Source: CALRQJ02 sp943370285
GTDB taxonomy: Bacteria > Bacteroidota > Bacteroidia > Chitinophagales > Chitinophagaceae
NCBI GenBank assembly: GCA_943370285.1
Contig: CALRQJ020000015.1
Location: 36,414-100,413 of the forward strand
Length of the DNA: 64,000 nt
Direction: 5' to 3'
Position numbers and translations under genes: made by a program. How positions within the stretch are numbered: the first letter of the stretch is position 1; every line of letters begins with the position of its first letter. Below are positions 16,258 to 24,774 of the stretch, piece by piece. The notes beneath the pieces are model-generated. The model was not told the origin of the DNA, made no database searches, and saw only the letters and a list, made by a program, of their open reading frames with translations.

Positions 16258-17127
16258 TTAGCTTAAAACATCTTTCTTTTTAAATATCACAATCGAAGCA
16301 CCAACCAATAACACAATATGCGTTAATAATACACCGGCAGAGGTTAATATCCTATCCCAATGTGCTACAGTGCCTTTTATGGTTTCGTTATCTACGGTTA
16401 CTTGAATATCAAAAAACTCTTTCCACTTAATCATGTGTGTAGTAAACAAGAATGGTTTTACTGCATTGAATAAGGGAATATCTAACGTACTAAAAATGGT
16501 AAATACGATGATGATACTCATAGTGGCAACAATCGGACCAATTGAATTTTCGGCAAATAAACTCAAGAAAAAACCTAATGCTGCAACAGTTATCATGGCT
16601 AAAGAGGCGAAACAAAAAGCACCCACATAACGCCAAAACACATCATCTGCATCAAGCATTACAATGTAACTGCTTTTTAAGTTTACCATACTATCGGTTC
16701 CAAACACCCACATCGAAACAAACAAGGCTAAGAATGCCATCCAAATCAACAACATCATGGTGTACGTTGCAGCAGCAGTAAATTTGGCCAATATAAATTG
16801 TGTTCTACTGATGGGTTTGGTAATAAGCAATCGCATAGTACCCATATTGGCTTCGCCTGAAATTAAGTCGGCAGCAATTAAAGAAATGAGCAACGGCACA
16901 TGCACCAATAACAATTGCAATATGATATAGCAAATGAGATAGCCATTCAATACATTGCCATCAAACTGAAAAGACAAATCTTTCAGCATAAAGTCAACAT
17001 AACTTTTCCCGTCAATTTTTAAACCCATTTGTATGATACCTACCAATGCGGTGATGGCAATAAAGGCGATATAGGTACGAGGCCGTTTAAAAATTTTATA
17101 CAGCTCAATTTGAATAAGTGTCCACAT
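16258..17127 (-). CDS. ABC-2 type transporter permease
   Basis: An inner-membrane permease of 289 residues with six hydrophobic helices. It begins with the typical MWTLIQIELYKIFKRPRTYI segment and carries the GEANMGTMRLLITKPISRTQFILAKF loop characteristic of ABC-2 permeases of the GldF/NosY type. Its start overlaps the end of the upstream ATPase gene by 23 bp, so ATPase and permease are translated together. Cargo unknown. Confidence 0.88.
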   Translation of the reverse strand: MWTLIQIELYKIFKRPRTYIAFIAITALVGIIQMGLKIDGKSYVDFMLKDLSFQFDGNVLNGYLICYIILQLLLVHVPLLISLIAADLISGEANMGTMRLLITKPISRTQFILAKFTAAATYTMMLLIWMAFLALFVSMWVFGTDSMVNLKSSYIVMLDADDVFWRYVGAFCFASLAMITVAALGFFLSLFAENSIGPIVATMSIIIVFTIFSTLDIPLFNAVKPFLFTTHMIKWKEFFDIQVTVDNETIKGTVAHWDRILTSAGVLLTHIVLLVGASIVIFKKKDVLS

Positions 17128-18040
17128 GTTGGTTTCCTGTTGTTACCTGTAAAAAATAATCTTCTAGCGAATGTCTGGGTTGCAAACTGATGACAGCTGC
17201 ATCCATTTGTGCCAAATCTTTATGTAGTTGCGGAATTTGTTCTCTGCTTAATTTAAGAATGATATTATCATTTCTCGATGTTTGTAAAAAAGCCGACCAA
17301 CTTGATTGTTGTAATGCTGCTAATGCCACTTTTGGATTTAATGTTTGCAGTTCTACAATTGTTTGAGTTGGGTCGAATAATTCAGCTGATGTGCCTTCTA
17401 CCAACTTCTTGCCTTTATCAATAATGAGCACTCGAGTTGCCACTTGTTCTATCTCACTGAGCAAATGCGATGATACCACTACTGTTTTACCCAAGTTTCT
17501 ACTTAAATGCAAAATAAGGTTACGCATATCTGCAATACCTTGAGGATCTAAGCCATTAGTGGGCTCGTCTAACACAATCAATTTAGGGTTATGCACCAAT
17601 GCAATGGCAATACCTAAACGCTGCTTCATACCTTGAGAAAAGGTTTTCACTTTATCTTTTGCACGGTCTGCCAAGCCAACCATTTCTAATTGTTCCATCA
17701 ACAGCGTGTTGGTGGGTTTTACACCACTTAGTTTAGCAAAGAGTTTTAAATTTTCGTAAGCAGAAAGATATTTGTACACATCGGGCTTTTCAATAACGGC
17801 ACCGGTTTGTTGTAGAATGGCGTTACGATGCTTTTTCAAGTTTAATCCAAAAATTTCTATTTCGCCTGCTGTTGGTTCTATCAGGGTGAGCAACATACGA
17901 ATGGTAGTCGATTTTCCGGCGCCATTTTGACCCAAAAAACCATATACATCACCTTCGTTTACGGTAAAAGAAAGATTGTTGACGGCAGCAAAATTTCGAA
18001 ATTGTTTAGACAGGCCACGGACCTCAATAACTGGCTTCAT
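17105..18040 (-). CDS. ABC transporter ATP-binding protein
   Basis: Energises the permease encoded by the overlapping gene. The 311-residue protein has all nucleotide-binding elements: Walker A GQNGAGKSTT near residue 37, the Q-loop in LQQTGAVIEKPD, the ABC signature FSQGMKQRLGIA, Walker B LIVLDEPTNGLDPQG, and the H-loop VVVSSH. The C-terminal 90 residues form the extra domain found in ABC-2 drug or lipid exporter ATPases. It lies 72 bp after the winged-helix gene on the same strand. Confidence 0.93.
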   Translation of the reverse strand: MKPVIEVRGLSKQFRNFAAVNNLSFTVNEGDVYGFLGQNGAGKSTTIRMLLTLIEPTAGEIEIFGLNLKKHRNAILQQTGAVIEKPDVYKYLSAYENLKLFAKLSGVKPTNTLLMEQLEMVGLADRAKDKVKTFSQGMKQRLGIAIALVHNPKLIVLDEPTNGLDPQGIADMRNLILHLSRNLGKTVVVSSHLLSEIEQVATRVLIIDKGKKLVEGTSAELFDPTQTIVELQTLNPKVALAALQQSSWSAFLQTSRNDNIILKLSREQIPQLHKDLAQMDAAVISLQPRHSLEDYFLQVTTGNQHVDTYSN

Positions 18041-18112
18041 AAGCTATATAACAATAAAGCCTAAAGGTAGTTGTTGGATTATTAAAATAATTAAAAGAAT
18101 AGCCAATAAATC

Positions 18113-18403
18113 TTATTTGCCAACGGCTAAATACTGTTGTAGTGCTTTAACATAGGCTTCAAATGCGGCGATGCCTTTTGGCGTTACTTTACAGGTGGTT
18201 TGCGGATAATTATCTACAAATTGTTTGATTACATCAATATACCCAACCTCTTTCAGCTTTTGAATTTGAACACTCAAATTACCAGCTGTAGCGTTGGTTT
18301 TTTCTTTAATGAAGGTAAACTCCGCTTCTTTTACACCAATAAGCAGGCTCATCACCGCAAGGCGAAGTTGTGAGTGTAATATGGGGTCGAGTTCGTTAAA
18401 CAT
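18113..18403 (-). CDS. Winged-helix transcriptional regulator (MarR-like)
   Basis: A 96-residue protein consisting of a single winged-helix DNA-binding domain. LHSQLRLAVMSLL forms helix 1, AEFTFIKEKTNATAGNLSVQIQKLKEVGYIDV is the helix-turn-helix, and the wing runs over PQTTCKVTPKGIAAF. This pattern fits the HTH_27/MarR-like regulators found in Bacteroidota, which often sit beside membrane-protein genes. It overlaps the preceding membrane-protein gene by 8 bp. It probably controls this locus, which is inference. Confidence 0.85.
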   Translation of the reverse strand: MFNELDPILHSQLRLAVMSLLIGVKEAEFTFIKEKTNATAGNLSVQIQKLKEVGYIDVIKQFVDNYPQTTCKVTPKGIAAFEAYVKALQQYLAVGK

Positions 18404-19085
18404 GATTTGCCTGCCTTGCTTTATTGTACCTATCTCTTAAAATTAAACCCGGAATCAACCAATTGCCTATGCCTGCCAATCCGTTAAACAACACATCGTA
18501 AGTAGAAGATGTAAATAGCGATATAACGAAGAAAATATAACAAGCGATAGCACCATAAATCATGGGCTTAAAGTTTCTACTTAGCCCGGTAACGAGAGTT
18601 GGAAACGCATAAATAATCATGAGTAATGAAGATACACTTGGCACAAAGAGTTTGAATGATGTTATTGCTCCTGTTGTGGTATCTTTTTGTAATAGTTCTA
18701 TACCATCTGCTGCAAGCAACTTCATACTGGAAGATGGAATAACATTCATATACGCCACCAATGCAAATAAACTGATGGCATAAACCGTCCATACGGCATC
18801 TAAAGCCATACCGCCTTCTGTTTTAACAATTCGCCTTTTCTTTTCTTGAATGGCAAGATAGATTTGTGGAATGATGGCCACAAATGCTAGTGTCCAAACA
18901 TCAAACCCAATCCTAAAATCAAAATAATACTGGGCAAAACTGATTAAGCCACAAAATCCAACAACACTACCCCACAAAATAGCACTAGTGCCGTTTTCAT
19001 GAAAATGGCTGCCTTTGGCTTTTTGAATCATTTCGGTAATCAGCGCCAAACTTTCTTGTTCGGTTAATTGTTTTTCGTTGCTCAT
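18396..19085 (-). CDS. Membrane protein, paralogue 2 of a duplicated pair
   Basis: A 229-residue protein with an N-terminal cytosolic helix (ESLALITEMIQKAKGSHFHENG) and about five transmembrane helices. It is clearly related to the gene just upstream: both have the helix, an LWG turn, a positively charged loop (EKKRRIVKT here, RQKKKETVKT in the other) and a long loop before the last helices. It overlaps the upstream paralogue by 4 bp (ATGA type) and the regulator gene by 8 bp. No known family comes to mind. A membrane sensor or partner of the regulator is possible. Confidence 0.7.
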   Translation of the reverse strand: MSNEKQLTEQESLALITEMIQKAKGSHFHENGTSAILWGSVVGFCGLISFAQYYFDFRIGFDVWTLAFVAIIPQIYLAIQEKKRRIVKTEGGMALDAVWTVYAISLFALVAYMNVIPSSSMKLLAADGIELLQKDTTTGAITSFKLFVPSVSSLLMIIYAFPTLVTGLSRNFKPMIYGAIACYIFFVISLFTSSTYDVLFNGLAGIGNWLIPGLILRDRYNKARQANHV

Positions 19086-19681
19086 GCAGACTGAGATTTA
19101 TATTTTGCTTTCAATAAATAGCCCGGAATAATCCAAGCTGCTACCACCGCCAAAGCCAGTAAAAGTAATACATAAAGTGTTGGTGTAAATGTTGATATAA
19201 TGGATAGGCTCCAACAACAGATACCTCCTATCATCAAAGGCTTAAAACGCATTACAGCGCCAGATAAAAAAGTGGGAATACCGTACAACATTAATATCAA
19301 TGAATAGCTTACCGACCAGTTCATTTGCGATTTCCACCCAACAATGATAAACATGGTACAAAACCCACTGACGCCAAAAGCCGACCATATATAGCTGATA
19401 ATTTCATCGGCATAGGTTTTAACGGTCTCCTTCTTTTTTTGTCGAGCCATCACTACGATTTGCATAATCACAGCTATCCAAGTTGCCATCCAAATGATTT
19501 CAGGATGTTCAAACCAATTTGTTTGCAGCAACAGAAAATGACCGGTAGAACAAAAGAAAATTACCCATCCCCAAAGCAGGTAAATAAAGCTATTGTCGCT
19601 AAACTTGTTTTTAGCTTGGTTAAGCATGCCTTCTATGATTTGAAGACTTGCTTCCGGCGATAATTGTTTTTCGGTTGACAT
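19082..19681 (-). CDS. Membrane protein, paralogue 1 of a duplicated pair
   Basis: A 199-residue inner-membrane protein. I start it at ATG 19681 (MSTEKQLSPEASLQIIEGML), because this aligns with the start of its paralogue, while the longer frame adds a stretch of 26 residues with no similarity. It shows the same N-terminal helix and five hydrophobic segments as the gene at 18396. It overlaps that gene by 4 bp. The two may form a heteromeric membrane complex, which is inference. Function unknown. Confidence 0.7.
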   Translation of the reverse strand: MSTEKQLSPEASLQIIEGMLNQAKNKFSDNSFIYLLWGWVIFFCSTGHFLLLQTNWFEHPEIIWMATWIAVIMQIVVMARQKKKETVKTYADEIISYIWSAFGVSGFCTMFIIVGWKSQMNWSVSYSLILMLYGIPTFLSGAVMRFKPLMIGGICCWSLSIISTFTPTLYVLLLLALAVVAAWIIPGYLLKAKYKSQSA

Positions 19682-19763
19682 GTGCAACAGTTTACGGTTA
19701 TACTTTTGAGGACCTAAAGTTGCAATTTGCTGTACAATTTTGCACAGCAAATTGCTCACAATG

Positions 19764-20393
19764 TTATTTACAACGTTCTAACATCGCATTATTTTGTCTG
19801 CTACCCCAATTTGGGTGCAATGCAGATGCAGGTTTTGCATTAGCATACAAACTAGCTGCTTTTTCAAATAAAGGCTTGGCTTTATCTTTACCACCACCAA
19901 AAGCAGCCGGTGTGTTGAATAAGGTTTGTCCTTCGAGGTAATACACTCTTGGATTATTAGGATCCATTTTTTTAGCTGTTTCTAAAGCTTGGCCTGCTGC
20001 TGTACCATATTGGGCCCAACGGCTCATAGGGTCAACCATCATACGGTTGGTAGCAACCATTTGTTTTAAGCAATGTATTTCAGCATTATTATCTAAAGCC
20101 GCAGCCTTATCGATTAGGATATCAATTTTGTTACAGATAGCATCTTTTTGATCTAATGGTGCATTATAAGCCATTAAAATTTGACTAAATGCAGCGTAAT
20201 AATAAGGCAACCATTGTGTTTTTTCGGCTTCTCCGATGCGTTCAAAAGCAGCAGATACATCGGTATAATCTTCAGCTGTTTTAGCAGAATCTAATAATTG
20301 CAAATTCTGCTGCATGGCTTTTTCATAATTGCCGGTTTGTGCCATAACAGTTATGGTGCAAAAAGAAATGATGGCGATAAATAGCTGTTTCAT
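19764..20393 (-). CDS. Secreted TPR-like protein
   Basis: A 209-residue periplasmic protein with a signal peptide (residues 1-18, ending MAQ). The mature part is helical, with tandem TPR-like repeats such as NNPRVYYLEGQTLFNTPAAFGGG and ALHPNWGSRQNNAMLE. Similar small proteins with a PxxYYLEG-type repeat occur in Bacteroidota, but I cannot name a function. It lies 82 bp upstream of the first membrane-protein gene and 33 bp downstream of the 2TM gene, inside the same run of minus-strand genes. Confidence 0.6.
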   Translation of the reverse strand: MKQLFIAIISFCTITVMAQTGNYEKAMQQNLQLLDSAKTAEDYTDVSAAFERIGEAEKTQWLPYYYAAFSQILMAYNAPLDQKDAICNKIDILIDKAAALDNNAEIHCLKQMVATNRMMVDPMSRWAQYGTAAGQALETAKKMDPNNPRVYYLEGQTLFNTPAAFGGGKDKAKPLFEKAASLYANAKPASALHPNWGSRQNNAMLERCK

Positions 20394-20426
20394 AATAGTA
20401 TTTTTTAAGTTTAAAGTTTGATGTTG

Positions 20427-20702
20427 TTATTGATTGTTTTTTAATTTTTCGTACTCCTTTTCAGCAGTAAAAAGATTGTTACCATGATAGGCAGCAAAGT
20501 AGCTGAAAGCTAAACCTATGCCCCACCCTAACATTGGCCAAATAGGCCAGAAATACCTGAAATGATCATGGTTATAACTCGATAAAAACCAAATAGCAAC
20601 CAACATGGTATTTACCAATACATAGCTAACGAGTTGCCATTTAAATCCGGCTCTTTTTTTAGCCATTTGCCAAAGCAAATCATCTTTTTGTTCAGTGTTC
20701 AT
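20427..20702 (-). CDS. 2TM domain protein
   Basis: A 91-residue protein with two transmembrane helices (about 24-42 and 52-70) and charged ends. The N-terminal LWQMAKKRAGFKWQLVSYVLVN and the HDHFRYFWPIWPMLGWGIGLAFSYF segment match the Bacteroidota 2TM domain (PF13239 type), which often lies next to regulators or in two-component-like genes. The ATG at 20702 is used; the longer frame begins with TTG. It follows the TonB receptor by 24 bp and precedes the TPR gene. Confidence 0.8.
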   Translation of the reverse strand: MNTEQKDDLLWQMAKKRAGFKWQLVSYVLVNTMLVAIWFLSSYNHDHFRYFWPIWPMLGWGIGLAFSYFAAYHGNNLFTAEKEYEKLKNNQ

Positions 20703-20726
20703 GCTATACAATTTTAGGTTATTGAT

Positions 20727-22943
20727 TTATAAATTATTGTTGATGGCATCTTGTGTTCTATCTACACCCCAACTCAAAAACAATCCAAGAAATAGGAATC
20801 GAGGAGCAACGGGTTCTATTGGTTGTTTAAATGTTCCTTGGTGATTATAGTTGTAACCAAAGACTTGCTTACTGCCTAACACATTGGTAACACTTGCTAC
20901 TAATACACCGGAAGCTTTACCCATTTTTACCAGCTTGTTAGCGCTAAAGCCCAAGTTGTGATAATCGATTGTTTTACCTTGATCGTTGATATTGTATTTA
21001 CCGCTTGTATTATCTTTTTGAAAGTTGTAATAAGGACGACCGGTAGCATAACTATACGTAAAATTGAAACCGGTGTTTATCTTGGTTATCCATCTTTTTG
21101 CTACAACTGACAAGGTGTGATTGGCAGCAAAATTGGGATGCAACTGACCGGGATAATTGAGGTAATCTCTTTTCGTATCTAAGAAAGAATAGCTCACCCA
21201 ATAATCTAAATTTCTGATGGTTTTCTTATCCCTAAAAAATAGTTCTATGCCTTGTGCATAACCGGTTCCGCTGTTATTTAATGCAGGAGCGGTTTTAATT
21301 AAGTCGGTATATTTTTTATAAAACAGTTCCACCCTAAATGTTTGTAATGCGGTTACTTTTTGGTAATTGGCTATGTAGTGCGTGGCTTTCATATAACCCA
21401 AATTGGTAGAAGCCATCAGTTGCATATTATCAGGCTTTTGATAAAAATCGCCGTAGGCAATACTCACTTGTGCTCCTTTGCCTGTTTTGTAAGCCATAGA
21501 AATTCTAGGAGCTAAATTAGCTTTGTTGATGATGGAAGAATGCTCAAATCTTGCCCCAACTTTTGCCGCTAAAGCATTGGTGATGTACAAATCTGCTTCG
21601 CCAAAAACCGATTTAAAATTGTCGGTAAGCAATGTGTTGAAAGTATTGTACTTGCTTTTGTTATAGGCATACCAATATTCAGCACCCATTCTAACCACAC
21701 TAATGCCGGAAAGTTTTTTATCGAACACCGCTCTAATCTGCGTTAAATCTTGTGTGCTTTTTAAGTTGAAATTTTTGTCGTCTATATACGAAACGCCAGT
21801 AGACACATTAGTGTTATTGCTGTTTTGAATGGATTGCTGAATCTTATCAATATTGGTGCTGTAACTAAAGCCTAAATTCATTTTCCAACCTCTACCAATA
21901 CTTTCTCTAAAACTTAGGTTATTATACCAATTGATATTATCTAAACCGAACGCATTTTTCAAAATAAGGCTATCAATATCACCTCTGCGTAAACCCAATG
22001 TATTATTACCAAAACTGGTATAGTATTTTAACATGCCGCCTTTTTTGGTTTTTACACGGTAGTTAAAATCAAGGGTATGACCCGTAGGCTCGGTAAAGAA
22101 ATCGGGCTTTTGTTTTACAATTTTAAAGTATAACCAAAGATTGGTATAGCCATAATTAGCACCCCAACTACTTTTTTTGTTTTTTGCTAATTGTTGAAAT
22201 CCACCGCCAACAAAAACCGTTGACGTGGATAAATTGGCTTCAGATTTTAAAGGCAAGTCAATACTCTCCATAATTAATGCCGCACTTAAGGCTTGGCCAT
22301 ATAGGGCAGAGTATCCGCCGGTGCTAAACACCGTTCCTTTAAACAAATTAGGTGCAAAACGACCTCTTTGAGCAATATCGGGAACACTACTAAAAAATGG
22401 ATTATTAACCATTGTGCCATCAATAAATTGTTTGGCTTCTGCACCGGTACCACCTCTTACAAAAAGACCTTCTTGCTCACCAACCTGTTGAGCACCGGGC
22501 AAGGTTTTAACGGCTGCTGTAATATCTGCGTTAGCACCACCTGTAGTATACACATCTAAAGACGACAAAACGGTTGCTGCTCTTTTTTTATCTCCGGCTT
22601 CAAAAGAACCTGCAGTTACTACTACCGCCTTCAATTCGCTGACTTCTTCTTTTATTGAAAAATTAGCTTCTACCCTTGGTTTATCTAATACTATAGTTTG
22701 CTCCGTTGTTTTGTAACCCATGCTGCTGGCAAATAGGGTTTGCTGACCTTTCTCCAGGGTACGAAAAGCGAATTTGCCGGCAGAGTCTGAAACAGCTCCA
22801 TCATAAGTACCCTTAAGGGTGATGCTAACGCCGCTTACTATTCTGCCTCTATTATCTTTTACTACACCAAAAATTCTTACCTGTGCCGATACAGCAAGCG
22901 CTGAAAGCAGTAAGATGATCCAAGGCAGTAACAATTTTTTCAT
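20727..22943 (-). CDS. TonB-dependent receptor with carboxypeptidase-like domain
   Basis: Outer-membrane receptor of 738 residues, first gene of the 12-gene minus-strand run. A signal peptide (MKKLLLPWIILLLSALAVSAQ) is followed by a CarboxypepD_reg domain with VRIFGVVKDNRGRIVSGVSI, a plug with AVVVTAGSFEAG and VRGGTGAEAKQFIDGT, and a barrel. The barrel end is less regular than that of the other receptor. The start at 22943 directly follows the -7 box TATGTTTG. Cargo unknown. The neighbours suggest a co-expressed ABC-2 transporter and LolA-like protein. Confidence 0.9.
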   Translation of the reverse strand: MKKLLLPWIILLLSALAVSAQVRIFGVVKDNRGRIVSGVSITLKGTYDGAVSDSAGKFAFRTLEKGQQTLFASSMGYKTTEQTIVLDKPRVEANFSIKEEVSELKAVVVTAGSFEAGDKKRAATVLSSLDVYTTGGANADITAAVKTLPGAQQVGEQEGLFVRGGTGAEAKQFIDGTMVNNPFFSSVPDIAQRGRFAPNLFKGTVFSTGGYSALYGQALSAALIMESIDLPLKSEANLSTSTVFVGGGFQQLAKNKKSSWGANYGYTNLWLYFKIVKQKPDFFTEPTGHTLDFNYRVKTKKGGMLKYYTSFGNNTLGLRRGDIDSLILKNAFGLDNINWYNNLSFRESIGRGWKMNLGFSYSTNIDKIQQSIQNSNNTNVSTGVSYIDDKNFNLKSTQDLTQIRAVFDKKLSGISVVRMGAEYWYAYNKSKYNTFNTLLTDNFKSVFGEADLYITNALAAKVGARFEHSSIINKANLAPRISMAYKTGKGAQVSIAYGDFYQKPDNMQLMASTNLGYMKATHYIANYQKVTALQTFRVELFYKKYTDLIKTAPALNNSGTGYAQGIELFFRDKKTIRNLDYWVSYSFLDTKRDYLNYPGQLHPNFAANHTLSVVAKRWITKINTGFNFTYSYATGRPYYNFQKDNTSGKYNINDQGKTIDYHNLGFSANKLVKMGKASGVLVASVTNVLGSKQVFGYNYNHQGTFKQPIEPVAPRFLFLGLFLSWGVDRTQDAINNNL

Positions 22944-22964
22944 GACTGTTTTGATTTGACAGGA

Positions 22965-22995
22965 CAAACATAGACTAGTTTATTTTATAAAGCAA
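22965..22995 (-). promoter_or_regulatory. Promoter of the TonB receptor / ABC / metal operon
   Basis: On the minus strand TTG (22993-22995) is followed after 20 bp by TATGTTTG (22965-22972), the full Bacteroidota housekeeping layout (TTG, 17-23 bp, TAnnTTTG). It lies 21 bp upstream of the ATG of the first receptor gene and is the best promoter for the genes at 12.5-22.9 kb. Confidence 0.65.
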
Positions 22996-23153
22996 ATTAT
23001 TTTACAAATAAATTTTATAGTTGTTTTTAGTGGTTGATTTTCAATGGTTTTTTAATGAAAGTTTTTACCCCCTTCCATAAATAGTGAAGAAGCAATTGAA
23101 AATTTGACCTTGAAAAAGCCGTTTCAACTATCGGGTTAAGCCCCAATTTATCG

Positions 23154-23161
23154 TATGTTTG
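23154..23161 (+). promoter_or_regulatory. Putative -7 element of gpsA
   Basis: TATGTTTG matches TAnnTTTG. The box includes the in-frame ATG at 23155, so that ATG cannot be in the mRNA if this is the promoter. It therefore decides the gpsA start in favour of 23185. Confidence 0.5.
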
Positions 23162-23184
23162 CCCCTACACCAACGGTTTTTGCT

Positions 23185-24189
23185 ATGCAATTTGGAATGA
23201 TTGGAAACGGAAGTTGGGCTACGGCTTTGGCAAAAATTTTGACCGATAATGGCAATACCATCAATTGGTGGGTACGCAATGCCGAAACGGTTCGCCATAT
23301 TCAACAACGGCACCACAACCCTCATTATCTGAGTTCTGCTTATTTTGATACCCATCTTTTACGATTGAATGATGACATTGAAGCGGTGATTAATGCGTCG
23401 GATGTTTTGGTGATGGCTGTTCCATCAGCCTATATCGCCGTAGCGTTACAAGATTTACCAAAATCTATTTTCGCCAATAAAACAATTGTTTCGGCCATTA
23501 AAGGCATTTTGCCTGAGAGCAACTTATTACTAAACGATTATTTGGAAAAGGAGTTTTCTTTACCCATCAATCAATATTATACCCTATTAGGTCCTTGCCA
23601 TGCCGAAGAGGTAGCCGCCGAAAAACTCTCTTACCTTACTTTTTCGGGCTATGATTTGGATATGACGGCCACAATAGCTTCGCATTTCAAAACAGAATAC
23701 CTAAATACCGTTATCAATAACGATGTAATGGGGGTGCAATATGCTGCCGTACTTAAAAATATTTATGCCCTAGGTGCAGGTATTGCTCATGGATTAGACT
23801 ATGGCGACAACTTCTTAAGTGTATATATTGCCAATGCTGCAGATGAAATGGTGAAGTTTTCGAGGAAAGTAATCAAAGATTTTTCGTTAGAAAATAGTGA
23901 TATCAACTACGCAGCATCCGTGTATTTGGGCGATTTGTTGGTTACCTGCTATTCTTTACACAGCCGTAATCGTACGTTTGGTAATATGATTGGTAGAGGC
24001 TATAGCGTTAACGCCGCACAGCTAGAACTAAATATGGTGGCCGAAGGCTACAATGCCAGCAAGTGTATTTACAAAACCAACGAAATCATTCAGGCAGATA
24101 TGCCCATAGCCACTACCATTTATCAGATTTTATGGCAGCACATACCTGCTACTACGGGCTTTAAACAAATTGAAACACTACTTCAATAA
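23185..24189 (+). CDS. gpsA: NAD(P)-dependent glycerol-3-phosphate dehydrogenase
   Basis: Reduces dihydroxyacetone phosphate to sn-glycerol-3-phosphate for phospholipid synthesis. The 334-residue protein starts with the Rossmann GNGSWATALA motif. It then has NAETVRHIQQRHHNPHYL, VSAIKGILPES, the LLGPCHAEEVAAEKLSYL block with the catalytic region, and LKNIYALGAGI with the active-site lysine. The start at 23185 is preferred over 23155 because the family begins KFGMIG-type and the earlier ATG lies in the promoter box. It is a single gene divergent from the receptor operon. Confidence 0.92.
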   Translation: MQFGMIGNGSWATALAKILTDNGNTINWWVRNAETVRHIQQRHHNPHYLSSAYFDTHLLRLNDDIEAVINASDVLVMAVPSAYIAVALQDLPKSIFANKTIVSAIKGILPESNLLLNDYLEKEFSLPINQYYTLLGPCHAEEVAAEKLSYLTFSGYDLDMTATIASHFKTEYLNTVINNDVMGVQYAAVLKNIYALGAGIAHGLDYGDNFLSVYIANAADEMVKFSRKVIKDFSLENSDINYAASVYLGDLLVTCYSLHSRNRTFGNMIGRGYSVNAAQLELNMVAEGYNASKCIYKTNEIIQADMPIATTIYQILWQHIPATTGFKQIETLLQ

Positions 24190-24208
24190 AGTAGGTGTAC
24201 CTTTAAGT

Positions 24209-24316
24209 ATGCCTATTTCTGTTACCATATTTGGTTATATCCCATTTGTCTTATTGGGTGTTATCATCGTAGTGAAAATACTGCGGAAGTTTTGGCATGA
24301 TGCTACCGCACATTAA
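24209..24316 (+). CDS. Possible 35-residue single-helix membrane protein
   Basis: An ATG at 24209 opens a 35-codon frame that ends at TAA 24314-24316. The product has a hydrophobic helix (YIPFVLLGVIIVVKIL) followed by a basic turn KFWHD. It lies 19 bp after the gpsA stop and 86 bp before the XRE gene. The amino-acid composition is typical of small membrane proteins, but there is no other evidence. Confidence 0.35.
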   Translation: MPISVTIFGYIPFVLLGVIIVVKILRKFWHDATAH

Positions 24317-24402
24317 GCGATTGTTTCAAGTTTTATAAAAAATAATTCATGTTTTTTTAAACAAAAAGGTTCTTTGGTTGTATCTATGTACCAAAATTTA
24401 GC

Positions 24403-24774
24403 ATGCCAGGAACAATCATTCGCAAATACCGAGAGTTAAGAAACTATACCCAAGAATATGTTGCCAAAGAAATGGGTATTTCTCAAAATGCCTACAGCAA
24501 AATTGAAAACAATTACACTCAATTAACGGTAAATCACATCAAGCAAATTTCGAGGATTTTAGAAGTATCGCTAATGGATTTGCTGAAAGATGATTTTGAA
24601 ATTCACGGCCCTTCAAATGTTCAAACCGAAAGCATTAGTAAAGAAAATTTATTAATGATGATGGAACAATTGAAAGAAAAATTGAACGGTAAAAATCCGC
24701 AGAAGCATGAATTTTATCCTGTAGTGATGGCGCTTTTGCAAGCTGTTGACAATAGTATCAACAATGTGCATTAA
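24403..24774 (+). CDS. XRE-family helix-turn-helix regulator
   Basis: A 123-residue protein. The HTH spans residues 4-65: IIRKYRELRNYTQEYVAKEMGI, then SQNAYSKIEN, then LTVNHIKQISRILEVSLMDLL. The rest is a charged helical tail with EQLKEKLNGK and a poorly conserved end. It is not closely related to the XRE gene at 10126. It converges on hemW so tightly that the two stop codons overlap (24771-24774). Confidence 0.85.
   Translation: MPGTIIRKYRELRNYTQEYVAKEMGISQNAYSKIENNYTQLTVNHIKQISRILEVSLMDLLKDDFEIHGPSNVQTESISKENLLMMMEQLKEKLNGKNPQKHEFYPVVMALLQAVDNSINNVH

Noticed and set aside
24361..24402. A Bacteroidota promoter in front of the XRE gene at 24403
   Set aside because: TTTGGTTG and TATCTATG are near, but neither fits TTG plus TAnnTTTG with acceptable spacing.
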